Below, in pieces: positions 1-5,419 of a DNA stretch of 8,853 nt. Every line of letters starts with the position of its first letter. Position 1 is the stretch's first letter. Origin of the DNA: Vulcanimicrobiota bacterium (GTDB taxonomy: Bacteria > Vulcanimicrobiota > Vulcanimicrobiia > Vulcanimicrobiales > Vulcanimicrobiaceae). Made by a program: the position numbers and the translations under genes. Under the pieces are notes generated by a model. It searched no databases. It was not told the origin of the DNA and saw only the letters and a program-made list of their open reading frames with translations. The stretch covers positions 1-8,853 of the forward strand of contig JAFAMS010000117.1 of NCBI GenBank assembly GCA_019233165.1, written 5' to 3'.

Positions 1-695
1 GGCTCAAATCAAAGCGCGTCGCCTTGATCGCGGAGACGACCGACTACGGGATCGGAAACGTCAAAGAGTTCGAGCAGCGCATGAAAGACGACAAGCTCGG
101 AATCGCCGAGCTCGCCGTCACCTTCGACAACAAGTCGACCGACCTGACGCCGCAGCTCCTGCAGATCAAGAACTTCAATCCGGATCTGATCGTCAATCTC
201 GGCGTCGGTACGCCGATGGATCTGATCGTCGACCAGGCGACGACGATCGGGCTGTTGCCGAAGGTTCCGATGGTCGTTTCTTACGACGCACCGATCCGCC
301 CACAGTGGTGGCAACTGCACCCCAAGGACGGCGAGGTCTATTTCGTCTCGTACTACTCGCCGCAGCAGAAGCTCAGCGCCCCGGGCCAATGGTTCGCTTC
401 CGCGTATCAGAAGAAATACGGAGAGCCGCCCGTCTACTCGTCGCTCCAAGGGTTCGCCGACGTCCTCGTCATCGCGCAAGCCGTCGACCGTGCCAAGAGC
501 ACCGATCCGAAGAAGCTGATCGCGGCCCTCGAGAGCGGCTCGTATACGACGTGGAACACGTCGCCGGCGACGTTTCCGCGTGCCGCCGGAATCCTCTGGC
601 ACAACTGGTCGCCGCCGGTCTTGATCCTGCACTACACGGCGCTCGGCCAGAATTGGCGCGAGGCGCCGCTGATCGCGCAGTCGGGAAAGGCGTAG
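1..695 (+). CDS. HAAT-type ABC transporter substrate-binding protein, C-terminal part (5' end outside window)
   Basis: Periplasmic ligand-binding protein of the branched-chain amino acid (Leu/Ile/Val-type, Peripla_BP_6) class, which delivers ligand to the permease/ATPase complex encoded downstream. The reading frame is already open at position 3 and gives about 230 residues up to TAG 693-695. The family is usually 370-420 residues, so the signal peptide and most of lobe 1 lie to the left. Visible hallmarks are a VALIAETTDYG strand-turn near the left edge, the lobe-2 stretch LLQIKNFNPDLIVNLG and, near the end, a GFADVLVIAQAVDRA helix typical of these proteins. A TTG at 24 is internal and not a start. 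The ligand cannot be read from the sequence; related proteins bind amino acids, amides, urea or aromatic acids. The stop is 4 nt before the inferred LivH start, so the gene is the first visible cistron of the transporter operon. Confidence 0.93.
   Translation, partial: LKSKRVALIAETTDYGIGNVKEFEQRMKDDKLGIAELAVTFDNKSTDLTPQLLQIKNFNPDLIVNLGVGTPMDLIVDQATTIGLLPKVPMVVSYDAPIRPQWWQLHPKDGEVYFVSYYSPQQKLSAPGQWFASAYQKKYGEPPVYSSLQGFADVLVIAQAVDRAKSTDPKKLIAALESGSYTTWNTSPATFPRAAGILWHNWSPPVLILHYTALGQNWREAPLIAQSGKA
683..690 (+). promoter_or_regulatory. Ribosome-binding site supporting an ATC start for livH
   Basis: GGGAAAGG lies at the end of the binding-protein gene, 9 nt before the ATC codon at 700. It is the best purine-rich Shine-Dalgarno-like match near the beginning of the LivH frame. 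It is too far (about 70 nt) from the first conventional start codon in that frame, ATG 760. The site therefore favours translation from 700. Confidence 0.5.
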
Positions 696-699
696 CCGC

Positions 700-1584
700 A
701 TCGAGCTCTTCGCACAGGCGCTGGTCGCCGGGCTCGTCATAGGCGTCCTCTACGCGCTGATGGCGCTGGGGATCACGTTCATCTACTCGATCGTGCGGCT
801 CATCAATTGGGCGATGGGCGCGTTCTACATGGTCGGCTCGTACTTGCAGTTCATCTTGGTGACGCAGGTTTTCGGCGTCGACCGCTGGTGGCTGGCGGTA
901 CCGTGCTCGGTCGCGCTCGTGTTCGTCCTGGGCGCGCTGCTCGAGCCGATTTTGATCCGTCCGATGTTCGCGGGGAACGTCGAGCGCAAAGACGAGTACG
1001 CGACGGTTGTCACGATCGCGCTCCTGCTCTTCATGACCGCGGTCGCTTCGGGGATCAGCGGTCCCTATCAGCGGACGCCGGGCTCGAATTTGGGGACGAT
1101 CGTCCTCGGTCCACTCCCGGTTTCGGGCGCCCGTTTTGCCGCGCTCGTCGTCGCGCTCGTTGCGCTGGGGCTCTTCTATCTGTTCATCAAGCGGACATGG
1201 CTGGGGATGGCGTTGCGGGCCGCGGCCGACAGCCGGACCGGCGTGCAGATCGCCGGGGTCGATCTTGCGCGCATCGATCAGTTTGCATTCGGCGGCGGCG
1301 TGGCGCTGGCCGCGCTCGCCGGCGCGCTCCTCGCTCCGGTGTTCCTCGTCTTCCCGACGAACGGCGCGATGACCACGACGAAGGGGTTCGAGATCATCAT
1401 CATCGGCGGTCTGGGCTCGATCCCCGGCGCGCTCGCCGGCGGGTTGTTACTCGGTGTCGTGGAGTCGCTCGGAACCGTGCTGATCGCGCCGCAGTATCAA
1501 AATGCGTACGGCTTCTTGTTGGTGCTGCTGATCTTGCTCGTCCGGCCGGTCGGACTCTTCGGGAAACGCCTGCGCGAGGTCTGA
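700..1584 (+). CDS. livH: Branched-chain amino acid-type ABC transporter permease LivH (probable ATC start)
   Basis: Inner-membrane permease subunit of a HAAT importer, expected to pair with LivM. Starting at 700 gives 294 residues, a usual LivH length. The protein opens with the family-typical helix [20 protein letters not shown], then [14 protein letters not shown], several further hydrophobic segments, and an EAA-like coupling region near residues 170-195 ([19 protein letters not shown]) that contacts the ATPases. [17 protein letters not shown] near the C-terminus is also typical. The first ATG in frame is at 760, but it would delete most of the first membrane helix. The frame is open back to 673 and has no ATG, GTG or TTG before 760. 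ATC 700, which follows a good ribosome-binding site, is the best start; CTG 721 is the alternative. The livG start follows after 1 nt. The family call is firm and the start is inferred. Confidence 0.93.
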   Translation: MELFAQALVAGLVIGVLYALMALGITFIYSIVRLINWAMGAFYMVGSYLQFILVTQVFGVDRWWLAVPCSVALVFVLGALLEPILIRPMFAGNVERKDEYATVVTIALLLFMTAVASGISGPYQRTPGSNLGTIVLGPLPVSGARFAALVVALVALGLFYLFIKRTWLGMALRAAADSRTGVQIAGVDLARIDQFAFGGGVALAALAGALLAPVFLVFPTNGAMTTTKGFEIIIIGGLGSIPGALAGGLLLGVVESLGTVLIAPQYQNAYGFLLVLLILLVRPVGLFGKRLREV

Positions 1585-1585
1585 G

Positions 1586-2320
1586 ATGCTGCTCGAGGTG
1601 CGCGGTGTCTCGAAACGCTTCGGCGGCTTGCAAGCGACGCGCGACGTCTCGCTCGCACTCAATGCCGGCGAGATTCGCGGACTGATCGGGCCTAACGGTG
1701 CGGGGAAAACGACGCTCGCGAATCTGATCACCGGAATCTACGCTCCGGATTCCGGCGAGATCCGGCTGCGTGAGCGGCGGATCGACGGCGCGCGGCCGAG
1801 CGCGATCGCGCATCGGGGCCTGCTCCGAACGTTTCAAAACACGCGCTTGTTCGGGAACCTTTCGGCGCGCGAGAACCTGCTGGTGACGATCTATGCATGG
1901 TGCGGTCTCGCCGCCGCCGCGCGAATGCGCGACGAAGCCGAACGGCGCGCCGCCCATCTCTTGCAGCTCACGCGTCTCGACGCCGTCGCCGAGCTCCCGG
2001 CGCGCGCCCTCTCCGGCGGGCAGCGGGCGCTCCTGCAGCTCGCGAGCGGATTCATGCATCCCGAGCTCGCGCTTTACGTTCTCGACGAGCCGTTCGCCGG
2101 GATCAACCCGGTTTTCGTCGAGACGATTCTCGAGCTGCTCGAGCACCATCGCAAGCACCGCGGCGTCGCGTATCTCGTCGTCAGCCACGAGATGGAGATC
2201 ATGCGCCGGATCTGCGACCGCGTTGCGGTGATGATCGAGGGAGCGATCTTCCTCGAAGGCTCGCTCGAAGAGATCGTCGCCGACGAGGCAGTCATCGATG
2301 CCTATCTCGGCCGGATCTGA
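1586..2320 (+). CDS. livG: Branched-chain amino acid-type ABC transporter ATP-binding protein LivG
   Basis: One of two cytoplasmic ATPases that power the importer. The 244 residues carry a complete ABC domain: Walker [10 protein letters not shown] at 35-43, Q-loop Q84 in TFQNTRLF, signature LSGGQ at 142-146, Walker B LYVLDEP at 163-169 with catalytic Glu168, and switch His201 in VVSHEME. The C-terminal [10 protein letters not shown] is the short tail motif that distinguishes LivG from LivF-type subunits. All catalytic residues are present, so it should be active. ATG 1586 lies one base after the livH stop and has GAGGT at 1576-1580 with a 5-nt spacer, which supports the start and coupled translation. 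Its 3' end overlaps livF by 23 nt. Confidence 0.96.
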   Translation: MLLEVRGVSKRFGGLQATRDVSLALNAGEIRGLIGPNGAGKTTLANLITGIYAPDSGEIRLRERRIDGARPSAIAHRGLLRTFQNTRLFGNLSARENLLVTIYAWCGLAAAARMRDEAERRAAHLLQLTRLDAVAELPARALSGGQRALLQLASGFMHPELALYVLDEPFAGINPVFVETILELLEHHRKHRGVAYLVVSHEMEIMRRICDRVAVMIEGAIFLEGSLEEIVADEAVIDAYLGRI

Positions 2321-3041
2321 AGCGCTCCGCCTCGACGGCGTCGTCTCCGGTTACGAGCCGGGCGTCGACGTCGTGCGCGGCGCCTCGCTACGGGCGCTCG
2401 CCGGCGCGATCACGATCGTGATCGGCCCGAACGGCGCCGGAAAATCGACGCTGCTGCGGACGATCTTCGGCTTTCTGGCTCCGCGCGCCGGGACGATCAC
2501 GAGCGGCGACTTCGAGCTCGGCGGTTTGCCTCCGCACCGGATCAAAGCGCTGGGGATCGGTTACATCCCGCAGCAGATCAACATCTTTCCCTCCTTGAGC
2601 GTGGAAGAGAATCTCAAGATGGGCGCCTGGACGCTCCGCGGCCGGCGCGCGACGATCGCCGAGCGTCTGGACGCCGTGTACGACATATTCCCCGCGCTCG
2701 CCGAAAAGCGTAACCACCGCTCATCGTCGCTCTCCGGGGGCCAGGCGCGGATGCTCTCGGTTGCGCGCGAGATGATGACGCAACCGCAGATCATTCTGGT
2801 CGACGAGCCGACTGCCGGCCTCGCGCCGTCCGTCGTCCCGCAGGTCTATGCGATCCTCACCCAAGCGCGGACGGCGACGAATGCCGCGATCCTGCTCGTC
2901 GACCAAAACGTCGAAGGCGCGCTCGAGATCGCGGACTACGTCTACGTCCTCGATCTCGGTCGCGTTCGCGCCGACGGTCCAATCGCCGAGTTCTCGCTCG
3001 AGCGGACGCGCGAGCTGATTCGGGCCTCGCTGCGCGGATGA
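2298..3041 (+). CDS. livF: Branched-chain amino acid-type ABC transporter ATP-binding protein LivF
   Basis: Second cytoplasmic ATPase of the importer, 247 residues. Motifs are Walker A GPNGAGKST at 43-51, Q-loop Q92 in YIPQQINIF, signature LSGGQ at 145-149, and Walker B IILVDEPTAG at 165-174 with Glu170. The switch position is glutamine (Q203 in LLVDQN) rather than histidine. This is the normal LivF pattern (LVEQN-type), so I do not read it as a defect; it also separates this protein from LivG. ATG 2298 sits inside the end of livG, with GAGG at 2285-2288 and a 9-nt spacer. It leaves about nine residues before the first strand, as usual for LivF. The stop overlaps the livM start as ATGA, indicating translational coupling. 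Confidence 0.96.
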   Translation: MPISAGSEALRLDGVVSGYEPGVDVVRGASLRALAGAITIVIGPNGAGKSTLLRTIFGFLAPRAGTITSGDFELGGLPPHRIKALGIGYIPQQINIFPSLSVEENLKMGAWTLRGRRATIAERLDAVYDIFPALAEKRNHRSSSLSGGQARMLSVAREMMTQPQIILVDEPTAGLAPSVVPQVYAILTQARTATNAAILLVDQNVEGALEIADYVYVLDLGRVRADGPIAEFSLERTRELIRASLRG

Positions 3042-3964
3042 AGACGGTAGCGCTCGGCGCGGCGGCGGTCTTGCTGCTCGCAACGCTCCCGGGCGTCGCG
3101 AATCCGTCGCTGCTGCACCTGCTGACGATCACGTTCTACTACGTCGTCCTGGCGACGAGCTGGAATCTGCTCGCCGGGATGACCGGGCAGTTTTCGCTGG
3201 CGACGCAGACCTTCGCCGCGATCGGCGCCTACACGACGGGGCTGACCGTCTACTACCTGCACGTTCCGATTTGGGCGGGGATCCTCGCGGCGGTCGCGGT
3301 CTCGCTCCTCTGCGGTTTCGTCCTCGGAGTCCTCGTCTTGCGAATGCGAACGATCTATCTCGCGATCGCGACCTGGGCGTTCGCCGAAACCGTGCACATC
3401 TCGCTCGGCGCCGCCTACAATCTCACGCGAGGAGAGCTCGGCCTTTCGGTCCCGCCGCTCTTCGGCTCGCTCGAGCCCGCGCCGTACTTCGAAGTCTTTC
3501 TGATCCTGGCCGCGCTCGCGACGCTCACCGCGTGGTCGATCGCGCGTTCGCCGCTCGGCTCGTTCATGCGCGCGATCAAAGACGACGAGCTTCGCGCCGA
3601 AAGCGTCGGAATCGATACCGTGCGGGTGAAGATCTTCGTCTTCACGCTCACGAGCGGGATGACGGGTCTGGCGGGGGCCTTTTACGCGCACTACGTCGCA
3701 ATCCTCAGCCCGAACATCGCGGACTTCTCCGTCATCGGCACGATCATCACCATGGTGATCGTCGGCGGGATCGGAACGGTCGCGGCGCCGCTGATCGGTG
3801 CGCCGATCGTCGAGACGCTCGGCGCGCTCCTTTCCCGTTACGGCGAGTGGGATCTGGCGATCTTCGCAGCGATCGTGATCGTGTTGATGCGCACGTCGAC
3901 CGGTGGAATCGTCGAGGCCGGACGGCGCCTTTTGTCACGTTTGCGTCAAGCCCAAACGACGTAA
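3038..3964 (+). CDS. livM: Branched-chain amino acid-type ABC transporter permease LivM
   Basis: Second inner-membrane permease of the importer, 308 residues, expected to form the translocation channel with LivH. It begins with a hydrophobic helix (residues 4-21). The LivM family motif follows at 41-65 (SWNLLAGMTGQFSLATQTF then AAIGAY). Several membrane segments come next, then the cytoplasmic coupling region from residue 177 (MRAIKDDELRAESVGID). Near the C-terminus is MVIVGGIGTVAAPLIGAPI, the usual G-rich permease motif. ATG 3038 overlaps the livF stop (ATGA). No separate strong ribosome-binding site is seen, consistent with coupling to livF. The order H-G-F-M differs from the enteric H-M-G-F order. 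It is the last recognisable transporter gene, and no convincing intrinsic terminator follows it directly. Confidence 0.95.
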   Translation: MKTVALGAAAVLLLATLPGVANPSLLHLLTITFYYVVLATSWNLLAGMTGQFSLATQTFAAIGAYTTGLTVYYLHVPIWAGILAAVAVSLLCGFVLGVLVLRMRTIYLAIATWAFAETVHISLGAAYNLTRGELGLSVPPLFGSLEPAPYFEVFLILAALATLTAWSIARSPLGSFMRAIKDDELRAESVGIDTVRVKIFVFTLTSGMTGLAGAFYAHYVAILSPNIADFSVIGTIITMVIVGGIGTVAAPLIGAPIVETLGALLSRYGEWDLAIFAAIVIVLMRTSTGGIVEAGRRLLSRLRQAQTT

Positions 3965-3974
3965 CGCCGAATCG

Positions 3975-4026
3975 TTACAGTCGCTGTTCGTCCGCTCACA
4001 GCGAGCGTCGCGCCGGCGAGTAGGAT
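3975..4026 (+). promoter_or_regulatory. Upstream element, copy 1: conserved 25-mer plus -10-like TAGGAT
   Basis: A 25-nt segment at 3975-3999, beginning TTACAGTCGCTGTT and ending TCAC, matches 20 of 25 positions with 4248-4272 upstream of the neighbouring paralogue. Exactly 21 nt after TCAC in both copies comes a -10-like hexamer, here TAGGAT at 4021-4026. The equal spacing argues for a shared promoter/operator rather than chance. No consensus -35 box is evident (the bases 17 nt upstream read ACAGCG), so an activator or a non-standard sigma factor is possible. Reading it as a promoter is inference. Confidence 0.4.
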
Positions 4027-4043
4027 TAGGGATGGGTCGAGAG

Positions 4044-4050
4044 CGGAGGG
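4044..4050 (+). promoter_or_regulatory. Ribosome-binding site that selects start 4059
   Basis: CGGAGGG contains the near-ideal core GGAGG at 4045-4049, 9 nt before ATG 4059. The other in-frame candidate, ATG 4032, lies upstream of this site and has no comparable ribosome-binding site of its own, although it could be used on a leaderless transcript. Confidence 0.55.
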
Positions 4051-4058
4051 CCCACTAC

Positions 4059-4238
4059 ATGGTGAACCAGCGGTTCGGAATGCGAGTCTTCGAGCGAGTC
4101 GGAGAAGCGATCTTAGCGGGATATCAAGTCTACCATCAATCGCCGGACGGCGTCGTTCTGCGCAAGCGCACGCGTACCGGCGAGTGGCTGTTCGCGATCG
4201 TCAAGAAAATCGCGCTCAGCGATCTCGAGGAAGCGTGA
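4059..4238 (+). CDS. Small uncharacterised protein, paralogue A of a tandem pair
   Basis: Encodes 59 residues from ATG 4059, or 68 from ATG 4032. I do not recognise the family. It aligns without gaps to the next gene over residues 10-41, with 15 of 32 identities, sharing VF, AG-x-Q-x-Y, DG, RKRT and a following G. Trp43, Ala46 and Val48 also match after a one-residue gap. There is no signal peptide and no membrane helix. It looks like a compact, basic-patched cytoplasmic domain: a helix (VFERVGEAILAG), then probable beta strands (YQVYHQ, VVLRKRT, WLFAIVKK). The acidic tail LSDLEEA is absent from the partner. Protein-level homology to a neighbour, a strong ribosome-binding site and a conserved upstream element all support it as a real gene. 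Function is unknown. Confidence 0.75.
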   Translation: MVNQRFGMRVFERVGEAILAGYQVYHQSPDGVVLRKRTRTGEWLFAIVKKIALSDLEEA

Positions 4239-4247
4239 ACGGAAACC

Positions 4248-4299
4248 TTACAATCGCCGTTAGTCGGGTCACTGCGGCCGCGCGGCAGTTGATTAGAAT
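4248..4299 (+). promoter_or_regulatory. Upstream element, copy 2: conserved 25-mer plus -10-like TAGAAT
   Basis: Second copy of the element upstream of paralogue A. TTACAATCGCCGTT... at 4248-4272 ends in the same TCAC, and TAGAAT at 4294-4299 follows after the same 21-nt spacing. The region between TCAC and the hexamer is not conserved. A start of transcription about 7 nt after the hexamer would leave a short leader containing the GAGGAG ribosome-binding site of the next gene. Each paralogue would then have its own promoter. Confidence 0.4.
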
Positions 4300-4320
4300 G
4301 AAATCGTGAGGAGCGAAACG

Positions 4321-4473
4321 ATGCGCGACGTCAACGATATCCAGGTCTTCAAGCGGCTCTCGGACGCGTTGCGAGCCGGGTTCCAGATTTACGACCGCGC
4401 CGAAGACGGGTACATGGTGCGCAAGCGCACGCCGCTGGGCTGGGGAATCGCGAAGGTTCAGCTCGAGGGCTGA
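4321..4473 (+). CDS. Small uncharacterised protein, paralogue B of a tandem pair
   Basis: Encodes 50 residues from ATG 4321, with GAGGAG at 4308-4313 and a 7-nt spacer, so the start is clear. It is the paralogue of the preceding mini-gene. The shared core runs from V9-F10 through A19-G20-F-Q-I-Y24, D29-G30, R34-K-R-T37 and G40-W41. The N-terminus is acidic and the centre basic; there is no membrane segment or export signal. It ends soon after the core (KVQLEG) and lacks the acidic tail of the first copy. Neither copy has cysteine or an obvious catalytic constellation, so a binding or structural role is more likely than enzymatic activity, but nothing shows which. A strong hairpin follows 23 nt after the stop. 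Confidence 0.75.
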   Translation: MRDVNDIQVFKRLSDALRAGFQIYDRAEDGYMVRKRTPLGWGIAKVQLEG

Positions 4474-4496
4474 GAACGAAGTCCATCCGGGATGTT

Positions 4497-4524
4497 AAGG
4501 CCGTCACACACGTGTGGCGGCCTT
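4497..4524 (+). terminator. Strong hairpin after the tandem mini-genes, probable terminator
   Basis: The arms AAGGCCGTCACAC (4497-4509) and GTGTGGCGGCCTT (4512-4524) pair over 13 bp with a single wobble, around a minimal AC centre (in practice 12 bp with a 4-nt loop). The stem is too regular to be accidental. The downstream sequence CGCTCGTTATAG has only a poor U-tract, so intrinsic termination may be inefficient. Because the stem ends in AAGG/CCTT, it could act in either direction. Confidence 0.55.
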
Positions 4525-4542
4525 CGCTCGTTATAGAGAGCG

Positions 4543-4683
4543 ATGAGACGAACGATTCGAGCCGCACTCTATGGAAAGCTGGCCGGCGCACTCGCCGGGA
4601 GTCGCCGCCGCATCCGGATCCCAGTCGACCGCCGCTGGTCGGTCCTCGTGATCCGGCTCTCACCGAGCTACTGGAAGGGATAA
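4543..4683 (+). CDS. Possible small basic protein (46 aa), hypothetical
   Basis: An ATG-to-TAA frame of 46 codons fills most of the gap between the hairpin and the racemase gene. The product is strongly basic, with arginines clustered at both ends of the hydrophobic-Gly/Ala stretch (RRTIR, SRRRIRI, DRRW) and a WSVLVIRL segment. About three quarters of its third codon positions are G/C, as in nearby genes. The ribosome-binding site is poor: GAGAG at 4536-4540 leaves only 2 nt. A -10-like TATAGA at 4532-4537 would instead fit a nearly leaderless message. I recognise no family. It may be only the leader region of the racemase gene. Confidence 0.25.
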   Translation: MRRTIRAALYGKLAGALAGSRRRIRIPVDRRWSVLVIRLSPSYWKG

Positions 4684-4690
4684 GGTACGC

Positions 4691-4696
4691 TAGACT
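4691..4696 (+). promoter_or_regulatory. -10-like TAGACT immediately upstream of the racemase gene
   Basis: TAGACT lies 6 nt before ATG 4703. If it is a -10 box, transcription would start at or next to the ATG and the message would be leaderless. This would explain why no Shine-Dalgarno sequence is seen, only GCGGG directly against the start codon. No good -35 box is visible around 4668-4673. This is inference from one hexamer. Confidence 0.25.
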
Positions 4697-4702
4697 AGCG
4701 GG

Positions 4703-5419
4703 ATGAACCGCAGCGGCGCGCGCGTCGGGATCTTGATGCTCCAGACGCGATTTCCGCGCATCGTCGGCGATGTCGGAAACGCTGAAACCTGGCCGTTCCC
4801 GGTCGTCTACCGGATCGTTGAGGGGACGAGCGCTGAGGCGATCGTCCGCCGGCTGGATCCCAGCCGCTGGGAAGCCCCCTTCGTGCGGGCCGCGCGCGAA
4901 CTGGAAGCGCTCGGCGTCGACTGCATCGCGACCGGCTGCGGCTTTCTGATCCTCCTCCAAGACCGGCTCCAAGCCGCGGTCCGCGTCCCCGTCCTCAGCT
5001 CGAGCCTGGTGCAAGCCGGCTGGCTTCTCGCGCTCCTCCCCTCGGACCGGAAGATCGGGGTCCTCACCTTCGAGGCAGCGTCCTTGACGACCGCGCACCT
5101 TGCGGCTGCCCGAATCGATCCAGCGCGCGTCGCGGTCCGCGGGCTCGAGGGGACCGCCTTCCACCGGACGATCCTGGAAGACCGGCTCGAGCTCGACGTA
5201 GATCGGGCCCGGCGGGATCACGTCCGGGTCGCGCGCGAGCTCGTCGCGGAGCATCCGGAGCTCGCGGCGCTCGTTCTCGAGTGCACGAATATGCCGCCCT
5301 ACACGGCGGCGATCCGCGAGGCGACCGGTCTACCGGTCTTCGATCTGACGACGCTCCTGGGGTGGGCGGCGGGCGCCCTCGTTCAAGAGCACCAGCTCGC
5401 CGGCGGGTCGTTCCACTGA
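4703..5419 (+). CDS. Aspartate/glutamate racemase-family protein
   Basis: A 238-residue cytosolic enzyme of the Asp/Glu/hydantoin racemase superfamily, whose members invert or isomerise small acids (racemases, maleate isomerase, arylmalonate decarboxylase) using two opposing cysteines. Both appear to be present: Cys79 in the TGCGF motif of the first lobe and Cys194 in LVLECTNMPPY of the second. The start RVGILMLQTRFPRI with a following GDVGN is typical of the subfamily annotated simply as aspartate/glutamate racemase family. The linker VPVLSSSLVQA and the strand KIGVLTFEA mark the second lobe. Exact substrate and reaction cannot be assigned. No Shine-Dalgarno site precedes ATG 4703. It lies downstream of an amino-acid-type importer but is separated from it by a hairpin. 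Its last 37 bp overlap the convergent prepilin-like gene. Confidence 0.88.
   Translation: MNRSGARVGILMLQTRFPRIVGDVGNAETWPFPVVYRIVEGTSAEAIVRRLDPSRWEAPFVRAARELEALGVDCIATGCGFLILLQDRLQAAVRVPVLSSSLVQAGWLLALLPSDRKIGVLTFEAASLTTAHLAAARIDPARVAVRGLEGTAFHRTILEDRLELDVDRARRDHVRVARELVAEHPELAALVLECTNMPPYTAAIREATGLPVFDLTTLLGWAAGALVQEHQLAGGSFH

Noticed and set aside
760..1584. LivH starting at the first ATG in its frame
   Set aside because: This start would cut off most of the conserved first membrane helix, which is encoded in frame upstream.
2942..3691. Long minus-strand frame opposite livF/livM
   Set aside because: It has highly charged Arg/Asp/Glu composition typical of antisense shadows in GC-rich genes; the plus-strand genes have full family motifs.
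3961..3978. GTAACG/CGTTAC inverted repeat as a terminator for the transporter operon
   Set aside because: It has only a 6-bp, AT-containing stem with no T-run after it, and it overlaps the livM stop and the conserved 25-mer. It is too weak to call.
3903..4238. 111-codon version of mini-gene A
   Set aside because: The extra codons lie over the livM 3' end and the conserved upstream element; the strong ribosome-binding site and alignment with paralogue B support the start at 4059.
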